The notes below the pieces were generated by a model. It searched no databases and had not been told where the DNA came from. It saw nothing but the letters and a program-made list of their open reading frames with translations. A stretch of DNA of 64,000 nucleotides from Stenogyne calaminthoides. Lineage: Eukaryota > Streptophyta > Magnoliopsida > Lamiales > Lamiaceae. Of the stretch, positions 35,697 through 47,030 are shown one piece after another (within the stretch, counting starts at the first letter, position 1; each line of letters opens with the position of its first letter). The stretch lies in the NCBI GenBank assembly GCA_037126765.1, contig JBBCBC010000022.1:24705758-24769757 (forward strand). Direction: 5' to 3'. A program made the translations under genes and the position numbers.

Positions 35697-36535
35697 TAAT
35701 AATTAATTCAATATTTTTGTTTCTCACCTTATTTAATTTAATTTCACGGTATTCAGATCAACAATATTATCTCCTTAAGTAAATAATATTACTTAATTTT
35801 TCATATAGTATTACGTTCAAAAATAGTTTTTAAATATTTTTATAATTCTTACTAGATAGTGTTACCACTTTTTTTAAAAAGTATCAAGTTTTACATTTAG
35901 ATTATTGCTTGTTACCTTGAAAATATTACATTATTTTCTACATATATTGCATATTGCTTTGTATTTATGAAGGGTATATGCAAAATTATTACTGCAAAGC
36001 GTAACAGTAATACGTGTAAAAATATAAAAGTATTATACCCAAAAACATAAGAAAAAGTTTAAATATTTGAAGTGTATTAAATACATAATTAAAGCAGTAT
36101 TAAAATTTATAATCAACAATCATTAACTCTGTCCACTTTAATTTCAAATAAGAAAGTGAAGCAGTATTATAAAGAAAATATAATATTATTACATGAAAAA
36201 AAATAATAACAGAATTACAAGTAAAAATATAATATTATTACAATCTAAACATACAAAAAAGGTAAGTTGTAATGGGTTATTTAATCAAAACACAATAATA
36301 CTGCATGCAACACATAACAGTATTAGAAAATACAATTTTAATTGTATTATATGTACAATATGTAAATAGAAGTACTAATAAAATGTTTCTCTAGATATTT
36401 GAATCAATTAGATAATTAGAACTAGCCCTGTTTTTCATTTATCAATCGATTGAGAATTGTAATCTATACATAATTAAATATACATATCTAATTAAAACGA
36501 ATTAATATATTTATTATATATAAAGCCTTAATTTT
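35697..36535. other. AT-rich DNA, no gene seen
   Basis: Very AT-rich, with frequent words such as acagtattag and tattaaattt. No open frame with domain similarity and no clear element ends were found. Confidence 0.4.
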
Positions 36536-37287
36536 TATTTTTTTGAAAGGTAAAAGGTATAAAGATATTAACGGCGGTACTTGGGGTACCCCAACCCGAA
36601 TACATGAAGAGAGAGAAAGAAACAAATAAATTGTACATCAATCTATAAACGCACCCGACAACCCAACTTAAAATTTAAAGGGAATACAATCTAACGGTTG
36701 TTCACACCAATCATTGAGAGAATAGAAAAAAGAGATGGGAAAATAAGTCGTGAAGCAATTTCCACGAGTTAATCTTTACGCCATCAAAAGTTATAGATCG
36801 ATCCGACATCATTGAAAATCATGTTGTTCCTAGCCTTTTAGATTTTCCAAACCACACATTTTCAAATAAGAAGAAAGCATTTCTTTGAAGTCCTATCCGA
36901 GCCACCCAAAACAAAACTTTGCATATGATCATGTATTGTTGAGTGATCATAATAAGAAATATCCAACCATTGTCTCGCCCGATACCAAATGAAATTAGAG
37001 AAAGAGCATTCCAAAAACAAATGATAAGCAGATTCCAGAATGTTTGGCAAAGGACACACTCACCATTGTTGTTAGGAAGAAGTCCTCTCTTTGTCGAGTT
37101 GTCCTTAGTAGCAATCATGTTCAATAAAAGCTTCCATGTAAAGGCCGAAACTTTCAACGGAATCGTTTTCCACAAAATTCTCGAGGTATATAAATATAAA
37201 TCAACCTGTAATCCTGCTATATTTTTTTTTTTCTGAACATTACAACATCAACATCATCCCGCACGCCAAAATAACCTATTCACATTC

Positions 37288-37292
<5 letters not shown>

Positions 37293-37349
<57 letters not shown>
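37293..37349. repeat. (TA)n microsatellite
   Basis: About 28 TA units within the sequence that interrupts the LINE. Confidence 0.95.
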
Positions 37350-37352
<3 letters not shown>

Positions 37353-37752
37353 GTACCAACACTTGCTATTCAAAATCAAACCCCTAGTCAACTTAATAAC
37401 CACTCACAATCAAACTCCAAGCCAACACGCTCACAAATCACAAACAAACTTCAAGCCAACACACTAGTACGTACAGACCTTTATAACATAATATAAGATA
37501 TAACATATATCCCAAAAGCAACATAGTATAACAACATAAGCAAAATAAGTCACGGTATGCCCAACAGGTCGTCATCTATGTACACCGCCACTCAAAACCT
37601 GCAAGAGCTCTACAGCTTGTCCAGTAAGGCTGTCACATCACTGCATCTCATGATTATTTACAATGCATAAACTAGGTGAGATGTATAAATCTCAGTAAGC
37701 AGAAATTATGCATGATAAAAACTTATCTCAAAATCATCTCCAAACTCCCTTT

Positions 37753-37795
37753 CACTCTCTCTCTCCTCTCTCTCCCTCTCTCTCTATCTGTCTGT

Positions 37796-37838
<43 letters not shown>

Positions 37839-37885
37839 GTCCCTCTCTCTCCTATGTCTCTCTCTAACTCACTCACTCTCTCTCT
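37753..37885. repeat. (CT)n-rich microsatellite
   Basis: A pyrimidine-rich stretch made mostly of CT dinucleotides with a few TATC and TGTC variants, within the LINE interruption. Confidence 0.9.
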
Positions 37886-39412
37886 GTTCATTTATAATCA
37901 TTTGTTGGGGCCCCAATTTCCCAGATACACGCGGTAAACCTTCTGGACACACGCCAGAATAAATCTTCCGAATACACTTTGGAATAAAAATTCTAGATAC
38001 TCCGCCGCTTGATTCAAGGAATTGTACATCAGAAGCGTCGAGAAAGATCCGTTTCTAGTTCCGACCCATTTTGAAAGAGTCTGGTTTGTTTCGAACCACT
38101 TGAATCATGCACAATACATCCCAAAGCTCCATAAGCATGAAAAATTCATTAGTATCAAAAATTCTATCCAAATTTAGACTCCATTTCCACTCGTCCCCAC
38201 AGATAAAACCACACTCGTTAACCAAACTAGACTTCTGAGATGACACTATATAGAAAGAAGGAAACAAATTCATCAAACACTTCCCATTACCCAACATAGA
38301 GTCCTCCCAAGATCCAGCAAAATTACACATCCCCAACACAAAACTCACATTATTACAAAAAATAGATCCCTCTTCACCCTCAAGAATACATTGTAAGTAA
38401 CTCTACCATAAGGATTTTTTGCTATTCGAGACCGCTGACTCATTATCGACTAAAGACTCATACCTAGTCTTAAGAACTTTCACCCACAAAGACTCACTCT
38501 CATTAATCCATCTCCAACCCCACTTACATAATAAAGCCGAATTAAATAGCTTTACATCTCTCACACCTCCCCCCCCACCCCCATTGCTTTTGCACACCCT
38601 ACCCCACCTAACCCAAGCTTTTTTTTTAGATTTTCCTTACCACCCCAAAGAATTTTTTTTTGGATTTTGGTTATGAGGTTGATGACACACACAGATACTT
38701 TAAACAGAGAGAGGTAATAGAGCGGAAAGCACCAAATTGAGGATAGTAATCCTTTCTCCAAGCGATAAGTTCTTTTTTTTTCTAATCCATTAGTTTCTTC
38801 TTGTACCTATCGAAGAGAGGTTTCCAATAACTTTTTTGATGGTGATTGGCTCCAAAAGGCACCCTCAAGTAATAGAAAGGGATTTTCCCAATCTTGCACC
38901 CAACAATGTTGGCGAAGGTTTTCAGAGATTGTTCACACACATTAATGCCATGAATGTAACTCTTGGAATAATTAATCTTAAGACCGGATGAAATTTCAAA
39001 CAGCCGCAACAAACCCTTCATCACCTTAGCATTTTACAATGAGGCCTTACCCAGGATGAGTGTATCGTCCGCAAACTGGAGGTGAATAATAAGGATGTTA
39101 TTGTTGTCAATCACAAATCCTTCAAACATCTGTCTTCTAAGCACTTCATGGAATAAATAACTAAGCCCTTCAGCCGCAAGTAGAAAAAAGAAAGGGTAGA
39201 GGGGGTCTTCTTGCCTAAATCCTTTTTGCAGAGCAAATTCCCCAGCGACGCTCCCATTCATAAGAACAGACATCGTAGCGGATGAAAGACAGCCTGCAAT
39301 CCATCTTCTCCGTTTTCCAGAAAAGTTCATAGCTTCAATTTCAGAACATCAAGTTATTTTATTATATTGGTAAGATTTCCTCTATATCACCTCAAGTACC
39401 CGGGTTTAATTT

Positions 39413-39655
39413 CTAAAGGTAACGAACTTGTGTGGCTTCATTTAATTTAATAAATATTTTTTATTTAAAATTAAAAATATTATTTGTTATAAATAAAGCT
39501 TCAATCTTAGAGTACTAAGGTGTTGTAGTTTCTAAACATAACGAACTTGTGTGGCTCCATTTTATTTAATAAATGAATTTTTATATATTTTTAATTAAAA
39601 AATACAATTTATTATAAATAAAGCCTCAATTTAGAAAACTAAGATGTTGTAATGC
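39413..39655. repeat. Two tandem ~120-bp units
   Basis: The unit containing aacgaacttgtgtggct...catttaat and ataaataaagc(t/c)tcaat...ctaag(g/a)tgttgta occurs at 39413 and again about 119 bases later. It is AT-rich and non-coding. A Stowaway-like right end (gggacggagagagtatta) lies just beyond, at about 39799-39816. Confidence 0.7.
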
Positions 39656-40515
39656 AGTGAGATGATTTTTTATTGAGGGTATCGTAATTCTTTATACGTT
39701 ATTACTAAAAAAATGAATTTTTTAGGTAAAAGTAATGACATGAAATCTAATTTTAAAATGTTGTGACAGGTCATTTTTTTAAAGGGGTAAAAAAAATTGG
39801 GACGGAGAGAGTATTATATACATAAATTGAGTATTTTTTGAACCGGTTGAGTATTTTTTGAACCGGTATATAAGTTGAGTATGTTAAAAAGAAAAATACA
39901 AATGTCACATGAGATAAAAAGAGGGCTACCCAACTTAAACCGGATTAGAATTCAGTAACAACCAATTACGATTAGTTTTAAAAGAAATTAAAGTTATAAG
40001 CATTTTCATATAATTCAAAAGTTCCAAAATATCTTCACAGTATCGTCTTAAATTATTTTTTTCAATTTTCCCTAAAAACATATAGGCATATTACAATACT
40101 GTGGATCCTTAAATTTTTTTTTTCTTTTATGTTCCAATTATTGTGAGGATAATGCCTAACATGATTTCCAGATCCTGATCAATTTATAATTATAACTCAA
40201 GTATTTGTACGATCAATTATCATGTGCAATAGCCAACATAGATTGTAAAACCACCAATAATTTATTCTTTTCTTTTTTGAGGGAACACTAGTGCAATCAA
40301 TTGTCATTACCAACAAGCATTAAAAAGAACATTCTCTATTTTAATTAAACAATTAAAATATTTCTGAAATTGGTAGTTGCCACCCCAGAGTTTCTTAGAG
40401 AGGAGTAGCATTTAATATAAGTAATGGTGTAGTAAAAAATAGTAAACGTTACCAAAAATGCTGCGACTGTGGCCCTCATCATAAAGCTACATTTATCTGT
40501 ATTTTATAAATTTAG

Positions 40516-40733
40516 GGTGGGTCTCATGTGTATTCAGACAGACAGTGTAATTATAATACATTTTAAAATTATGTAATTTATTATATTGAAAAATGCAATT
40601 TGTTTATATTGAATTGTGCAACTATTATTCTATATTAATAATTGTGTTATTCAATATAATAAATTATATAATTCTAAAATGCACTATATATAAATGTACG
40701 GTGCACCTAAATGCATATAAATTTATAAAATTA
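40516..40733. mobile_element. Foldback MITE, cluster copy 1
   Basis: The inverted halves share cattttaaaattatgtaatt, atgcaatttgtttatattga and their complements. The right end reads acggtgcacctaaatgcata. It is a diverged member of the family at 41965-42170. Confidence 0.6.
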
Positions 40734-41218
40734 TTGTATGTTTTTGACATTTCATGAATGGTTGAATAGATCAATACAATTCAATTGACTTAAAGTATAT
40801 GGACTCTTAAAAAGTTATTTTTCTATTTTTAATTATGAAAAGAAAAGAAAATATATATTGGGTTCAAGATAAATTATCATATGCGAATTGGTTTTTTGTA
40901 AAATTTCTCATCATGTGTATTGCTTAAAAATATGCGGTTCAAGACTCAGCGTGCCAGACATTCATATCTCGTGGGCATGATCAACAAAAGTAAACAAACT
41001 ACTTGTTGGCATATAGTATTCGATATTTATTATTTATTAAAAGAATAAAATTATTTTTATGGAGTTTAAAGGGTAAAATAGTAATATTTATATAAATTAA
41101 ATGAGATAAAATTGATTTTAGTGTGAAAAAAGCATTGATATAAGATGAACATTAAGATATTTGAGGGGTATAATTAAAAAAAATTGATTTACTGATATTT
41201 ATAAAAATGTTCAATTAA

Positions 41219-41531
41219 GGGGGTGTTTGCAAAAAAATTACTATATTTTTTAAGAATTGATTAAAATTAGTGACCATGAGAAAATTGTTTAATACTAAAA
41301 GTTTTAAAGGTTGTTAGTGTTTGAAAATAATTTAAAGAAAATGTGATAGTATTTGAAAAAAAAGTTAATAATATTTAAAAAAGACTTATATGCTAACCAA
41401 AGCACCCACTTTTTAACTTTTACCTTATAACTTTTAACAATTTTTTTAATCTACTAAAAAAAAACTTTAAATTGATTCTGCACACAATTCTAAATAATTA
41501 TAATCATTTATAATTTTTCTAAAACACCCCC
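41219..41531. mobile_element. PIF/Harbinger (Tourist-like) MITE
   Basis: The termini GGGGGTGTTTGCAAAAA and (inverted) GGGGGTGTTTTAGAAAAA are flanked by TAA (41216-41218 and 41532-41534). The element is 313 bases. It lies inside an older Stowaway-like sequence whose halves (about 41030-41215, 41535-41587) share ataaaaatgttcaaat words. Confidence 0.75.
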
Positions 41532-41648
41532 TAAATTTGTGCCAGACTTTTTATAAATGTTCAAATTAGAATGAGACGAATTGAGTATAGTTATTATGTT
41601 GAAAAGTAATACTACTTTTTAACTTACAAGGTAATAATATTGGTTAAG

Positions 41649-41872
41649 TATTGTATGCATTCATTTGTACTATGCACTCATAGTGCATTTTAAAAACATG
41701 CAACTTGTTATACTAAAAGATGCAATTTGTTTACACTGAATCATGTAACTATTAATATGAAAAAATAGTGCACGGTTCAATGTAAACAAATTGCATCTTT
41801 CTGTATAAGAAGTTTCATGGTTTTAAAATACACTATAAATGCACAATGCATTTGGATGTTCATGAAACCTAC
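41649..41872. mobile_element. Foldback MITE, cluster copy 2
   Basis: The left half carries atgcactcatagtgcatttt and atgcaatttgtttacactga. The right half carries the complementary tgtaaacaaattgcatcttt and acactataaatgcacaatgc. It is almost entirely one stem-loop. Confidence 0.7.
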
Positions 41873-41964
41873 TCAATAATATTTTATACAGTCAAAATAA
41901 TTCCTTGCCCAATTGTTTATTGTATAAAATAATAGGAGTATTGTTTTAACATATAAAATAGAGC

Positions 41965-42170
41965 GGGTTTCATGTGCACTCAGGTGCCCAGACCGTGCAC
42001 TCATAATGCATTTTAGAAGCGTGTAACTATACAAAATATAAACGTGCAACTATTCCAAACAGAAACATGCAACTATGTTCTCATATTAATAGTTGCACTT
42101 CAGCATAACAAGTTGGACGCTTCTAAAATGCACTATGAGTGCACGGTGCACCCGGGTGCATATAAGACCT
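41965..42170. mobile_element. Foldback MITE, cluster copy 3 (best preserved)
   Basis: The left end gggtttcatgtgcactcagg then gaccgtgcactcataatgca is mirrored at the right by gcactatgagtgcacggtgc then acccgggtgcatataagacc. It is about 206 bases of near-continuous inverted repeat. Confidence 0.75.
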
Positions 42171-42779
42171 AGCCTACAAAATAATGCATTTTAAAGATAA
42201 TATAATATAATATCGCCTCTTTTATGATTTTTTTTTTTATGTTTTACGCTAAATAAAATTATTTTAATATTTTTTTCTCAACTAGTTTTTTATCGTGTAG
42301 AACGTAATATTGTTTCATTATATACCATGTAAAGCGTATAATATTTGTAGAAATCGTAAATAATCTTGTAAGGGCTGAAAATAACATTTTGCAAACAATT
42401 CTCACACGGCATCCTAAAAGCTCCACCTCCACATATATGTTCATGTACTCAGTGATCATAGTGAATTTGGTACTCAAATCCTCTAAAATTTATGTGAACG
42501 TAATTCACAAAATAAAGGTTTGAAATATATTATTTAAAAACAAATCGACAACTTATATTTATTATTGGCACAAATATTAAAAATTAAAATGGTTAACGGC
42601 TTCCAAGAGAATGGTATTTTAATGAGTTTTAACTTCTAAAGAGTCTTTAATACTAGATGGTGCATTTATTTGAGAGTTACTCCCTTTATTGTATAATTTA
42701 GTCTTCAGATATAAGATTTCAGCCTTATTTGCATGCGTTATTATGCGTTTAAGATTTTTAAACGTCCAAGAACTTATTT

Positions 42780-42928
42780 ATACATAAAGTGCAATTGTTA
42801 ATATGAAAATATAGTTGCATGCTTCTGTTTGGAATAGTTGCATGTTTCTGTTTTGTATAGTTACACGTTTTTAAAATACACTATGAGTGCACAGTGCACC
42901 GGGCACCGAGTGCATATGAGATCCACTC
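42780..42928. mobile_element. Foldback MITE, cluster copy 4 (right half)
   Basis: Contains the right-hand half of the same family: tagttgcatgcttctgtttg, then acactatgagtgcacagtgc and gagtgcatatgagatccac. The left half is missing or rearranged. Confidence 0.6.
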
Positions 42929-43261
42929 TATTTTATAAGTAAGACTCATGGGAAATATATATATATATATACATTAACTCTATCTATCACTGTTATATAC
43001 AAACTTTATTATGATCATATCCATAAATATTTAATAAAAAAAACTTTTTCTTTTGTGAAACAAAAATAAGTTTTTATACATAACAATAATAAAATTTATA
43101 CATAACAGTGATGTTGAAGAAATTGAATTCACCATGAACTCATGTATACACAAATTTTTATCTTATTGAATTAAAATATTTTATAATTTTATAAATTAAT
43201 TCCTAACTAAATAGATACTGATTCAATAAACTAAAAAATACAACCCTAAAGTGCGATCAAT

Positions 43262-43394
43262 TCTTAAATAAGTCAATCCATACTGCAGAACTTTGTTCAG
43301 ATTTGAAATTAGCCCCCCGCTAGCTAGTGGACAGCGGGTTCTGCTCCCCCAAAATTAATCGGTCCTTGAGCGGATACCACCGAGTTGCAAAAAA
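43262..43394 (+). mobile_element. SINE 3' fragment, family 1
   Basis: Plus-strand copy of the body and tail: catactgcagaactttgttc, ctagctagtggacagcgggt, aatcggtccttgagcggata and a short A run. The tRNA-like head is missing, unlike the copy at 28849-29085. It lies about 200 bases beyond the 3' end of the PDCD2-like gene. Confidence 0.6.
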
Positions 43395-43824
43395 ATAAAT
43401 TAAGAAATACAAATACTGATATTGTGTTTACAACACTGGAATATATAATAAAGTATAAATATCTTTGCTAGAAGAATTTGAACTGGAAAAGTAGTTGGCT
43501 AGAAATAATGTACTTGTACTACTACACATAACACATTCATCACTCCCAGAAAAAGAAAACTTTGATATCATTAAATCTTTGCAGAATTGATGTAATTTAC
43601 TCATGTTGGATGATAACTGTCTCCTCAGCAACTATCCAGCCTTCACTACCAGATTTCACTTGATGCAATAAATCCCCACAATTCTGAAACAAGATGGGAA
43701 AAATTACATTTTTAAACATTATAGTCAAACAAGTCGTACGATATGCAGTGTATCCATAGAAGAAAAGGTACAACTCCAACTCATTCCGCAACCAATTTGG
43801 AGGACTTCTATGCAAAATATTACA

Positions 43825-43935
43825 GGCAAATACTTTTATGCACCAGTTGCGTCGTGCAACTCAAGTGTGTTTTTAAATGGTAATAGATATTTTACTGAAC
43901 AGTAGTAGTTGTTTCCATTGAACAGGATTAGCTGC
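43825..43935. mobile_element. GTGCACC-family MITE fragment in PDCD2-like intron 6
   Basis: The sequence tttatgcaccagttgcgtcg then tgcaactcaagtgtgttttt with following tagttgtttccattgaac words is shared with 44578-44738 and 30530-30697. The far end is eroded. Confidence 0.45.
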
Positions 43936-44577
43936 GCCAAAGTGTTTATAATCTTTTCTTCAGTACCTATACTGCAGTTGTAAAAAACGAGGACACTTAC
44001 CATGGAACAAGTGTATACCAACAGAGTCATCCAATTAAATTTTTCTAAAGATATCCTCTGTTGCTCATCAGCTACTTCCTGCAAGAAGTATATTGTTGGG
44101 GGCATCAGCTGCATTTCAAAATGCCTTGGTCCACCACACAGCCCACAAAATCCTGGATCTCCCGTTTCTTCAGAAGCCAATAGAGGCTTTCCACCGTAGG
44201 AGTACCTATTGCAGAAGGACACATTTAGATATGGCAGAAATGTAATTTGACTGCTATACATTATGGCCCTTAAGGCTGATTTTTATGTGCATCATATTAG
44301 AGACTTTCACCTGAAGCATTGCTCTGGGCATGCGTCCATTCTTTTCTTGAACTTAAGGTAAGTCCTATCAGCGTTTAATGCTCTATCATATTCATAGCTC
44401 TCTTCTTCATATGTTTCTCCAATTGAATTATCTTCAGAATTGCTCTCAAACTCCTGGATAGAAATTAAGGCGTGCTTGGAACTTTCAGAAGTAGTTTTTT
44501 TCGATAGTTTCTCTTCTTGAGTGTGTATGTAGAAACACGGCATAACTGAAATGAAGCAACACAGAGATATGAGTAAT

Positions 44578-44738
44578 TTTCTTGTACACCAGTTGCACGG
44601 TGCAACTGTACACAATTAATACTTTTCATTGGAAATAGCTAATACTGACCAACTAATACCTTTTAGTAAAACAACTAATACAATTTATAAATGCACTTGA
44701 GTTACATGGTGCACTTGGTGCATACAAAACTTTATCCA
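44578..44738. mobile_element. GTGCACC-family MITE in PDCD2-like intron 4
   Basis: The left end cttgtacaccagttgcacgg and the right end cacttggtgcatacaaaact are inverted, with aactaatac words between. It is the same family as the MITE in RIN4-like intron 1. Confidence 0.6.
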
Positions 44739-45721
44739 GAGGACAAAATCAATAAATACATTGCAGGGGGTGAGGGTGAAAAGTCTGTCATTAGTAAATA
44801 AAGAGAAAGTTGGGAATTTTCATCGACAATTCATCATAACCACAAATCTACTACTGAAAATCATTTTATAAATTCTACTTATTAATCAAAAACAGTAATC
44901 TTGCCATATCACTACTTGAAAAAAATTATATTCCACTATGCTTTTCAATTTACATTGTTTCTAACTACAGCCATCATATTATCAGATCAATGTCAACAAG
45001 ATTATAAATTCTACTTCGCATCTCATCCAACAAGCAACTCATACTGCACACATCTTACGCTTTATCTCACTATATATCAATGATTTATCCAACTTCAACA
45101 TTTGATGCAAAAATAATCGTAAAATGGAGTTCAAAACCCTTATTGAAGGATTGCTTAAACAGAAATGTGAAGCTTGCCTGGTATTTTATCATCAACAGAC
45201 CTAGCTGATTGCCCTGTGGGCAGAGGCTTTTTACTGGACTTGGTATCACTTCTCTGCTTTTTGCCACTAGAAGTTAAATTTGCAGCTTCAGAAAGTTCTT
45301 TACTCAATTCCTCCAAATCTATATCATCATCAGTTTCACAACCATCCTCTTCTTTATTATCGAATGACCATAAATCCTTTTGCCAGTTATTATTCGAAAT
45401 AGAAGGAGAAGACTAGGGTAACTGCACCTTTTCGTTGCTTGAAACTTTCTGAACTCGAAGAGCCCGCCATCTGCAACGCATCATTTGTTCAGAAAATGAA
45501 AGACAATAATGAGGTCTAGACAACGTCTTATTAAACCAGTTTTACCATACAACTGGTTTGCCTTTTGTGTATATTTCTAAACAGTATTAGTTATTTCATT
45601 AAAGGGGTATTAACTGTTTCATTAAAAAATATTAGTTGTTTTACTGAAAGTGATAGTTACAAACTGGTTGCAGAGTAAATTTGTTTTACATAAAACCAAC
45701 TCCCAGGTCTAATACCAAAAA

Positions 45722-46062
45722 GGGATAATATCAACTTTTGTCCATAAAGTTTACATTTTTTCCTGTTTTGGTCCCTCTCCTTCACTCACCATCAAACTCG
45801 GTCCTAGAGGCTAGAACTAAACCTTTATCCCCATATTTGGTCCCATTGTTAGTTGACCGTCCATGACTGAAAATTTTTGAGGGTGCTAAATGTAATTTTT
45901 TTAAAATTATTAGTTACATTTAATACCTCCGGATAATCACTAATAACATTTAGTACCCGAAATAGGTGATTCCACCAGTCAACAAACGGTGGGACCAAAT
46001 GTGAGTGAAAATGGGGGACCAAAACTGGAAAAGATAAACTTTAAGGACCAAAAAATACCGAG
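45722..46062. mobile_element. Foldback MITE in PDCD2-like intron 3
   Basis: The left arm gggataatatcaacttttgt, then gttttggtccctctccttca, is mirrored on the right by gggggaccaaaactggaaaa and taaggaccaaaaaataccg. A sister copy lies upstream of the same gene (46640-47030). Confidence 0.7.
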
Positions 46063-46639
46063 CAATCGAACAAAAAAATGCCGGTAAATGTACACAACAA
46101 CTTTGGAAATGGACCTTACAGGAGACTCTCACAATCTGGAACCATACAGCAGAAAACATAGATTACTCGACCATCTATTTCCAAAGATTTACTTGAAATA
46201 GGAGCATAAACCTGGAAGCAAGAACCCAGAAAAAGATCATGAGAAGCATTTCTAATGATTACACATTTAGGAAAACTGAGGATTCATGATCTAAACCTGC
46301 ACAAGGAGACAAAGATTGCTTCCACATTTACTACACTCAAGCAGATCTTGTTTCTCCTTAACAACTGGAAATGGCCAATCCTGGGCAATATAGTAATTTC
46401 AGATTAGGGGCAGCACGTACGAAAAGCAAGAAATGTAATTCTCAGACTAAATTGAGACTCATACAGGAAGGCCTCCGATTTTTGTTGTGTATATATCAGC
46501 TGCTTCATAAGTACTCTCAGCCTATGCCCCTGGCATGCCTAAAATGACTCCTCCCATGTTCTTTTCTGTTTCAGTAATAAGGTAACAGTCACACTTATGT
46601 GAGATGCCTTCAGCAAGACAACAGAGTACATTTGAAAAA

Positions 46640-47030
46640 GGGATAATATCATTTTTTGGTCCCTAAAGTTCACATTTTTCCAGTTTTGGGTTCCCCTTCT
46701 TTTACTCACTATCAAACTTGGTCCTGGAAATACACTTTTGCTCCCACATTTGGTCCCACCATTAGTTTACTGGCGGAATCAACTATTTTGGAGTGTTAAA
46801 TGAAATTTTTGGGGTTCTAAATGTAATTAATAATTATTCGGGGTGCTATATGTAGTTTTCAAATAATTAAATTTAGCACTCCCAAAGAGTTGATTCCGTC
46901 AACCAACGGACAATCAACTAATGGTGGGACCAAATGTGGGAGTAAGAGTGTATTCCAGGATCAAGTTTGAGAGTGAATGAAAAATGAGGACTAAAACTGG
47001 AAAAAGTTAACTATAGGGGACCAAAAAATT
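46640..47030. mobile_element. Foldback MITE just upstream of the PDCD2-like start
   Basis: The left arm gggataatatcattttttgg, then ctcccacatttggtcccacc, is mirrored by ggtgggaccaaatgtgggag and gggaccaaaaaatttagtct. It lies about 83 bases upstream of the PDCD2-like ATG, that is, in the promoter or 5' leader. Confidence 0.75.

Larger units (their letters stand above)
36536..39345 (-). pseudogene. L1-type LINE, 5'-truncated reverse transcriptase with zf-RVT
   Basis: Minus-strand non-LTR retrotransposon remnant. From 39330 downward come RT motifs: WIAGCLSSATMSVLMNGS, QKGFRQEDPLYPF and LQFADDTLILG (catalytic FADD box). Next are SGLKINYSKSY, the thumb region, and LLCKWGWRWINESESLW. Farther down (36860-37175) is the zinc-binding RVT-associated segment IPLKVSAFTWKLLLNMIATK and ECVLCQ, with its later half in another frame (HLFLECSFSNFIW). 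Several frameshifts and stops break it. The 3' end is A-rich (36536-36548). The endonuclease half is absent. DNA at about 37217-37905, including the (TA)n and (CT)n runs, separates parts of the frame and looks inserted. Confidence 0.8.
43597..46557 (-). pseudogene. PDCD2-like gene (7 exons) with two nonsense codons
   Basis: Homologue of programmed cell death 2/TSR4-type proteins, which chaperone ribosomal protein uS5 in other eukaryotes. Exons: 46465-46557, 46297-46380, 46120-46211, 45178-45470, 44311-44545, 44001-44205, 43597-43683. All acceptors are AG and donors GT, except a GC donor after exon 4 (AG/GCAAGC). The phases join perfectly to 1089 bases (362 residues plus stop), close to the plant family length. 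Landmarks are VILGMPG and YTTKIGGLP (exon 1), DWPFPV and LLECSKCGSNLCLLVQ (exon 2, zinc site), VYAPISSKSLEIDGRVIYVF (exon 3), WRALRVQK (exon 4), MPCFYIHTQEE and YDRALNADRTYLKFKKR (exon 5), YGGKPLLASEETGDPGFCGL (exon 6) and EGWIVAEETVIIQHE (exon 7). TAG replaces the conserved Trp codon at codon 12 (46522-46524), and another TAG lies in exon 4 (45413-45415). No frameshift exists, so inactivation looks recent, or only a C-terminal product from the exon 5 Met is made. Confidence 0.85.

Noticed and set aside
37290..37496. Open frame starting with Tyr-Ile repeats
   Set aside because: It is the translation of a (TA)n microsatellite.
37676..37962. Ser/Leu-rich open frames
   Set aside because: They are translations of a (CT)n tract.
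39034..39330. Possible cellular reverse transcriptase gene
   Set aside because: The FADD-box frame is part of a broken L1-type LINE with zf-RVT remnants and an A-rich end, so it is transposon debris.
44905..44940. CACTAC word as a possible CACTA left terminus
   Set aside because: The following bases do not match the CACTACAAAAAA terminal repeat at 20220, and it lies within a PDCD2-like intron far from the element.
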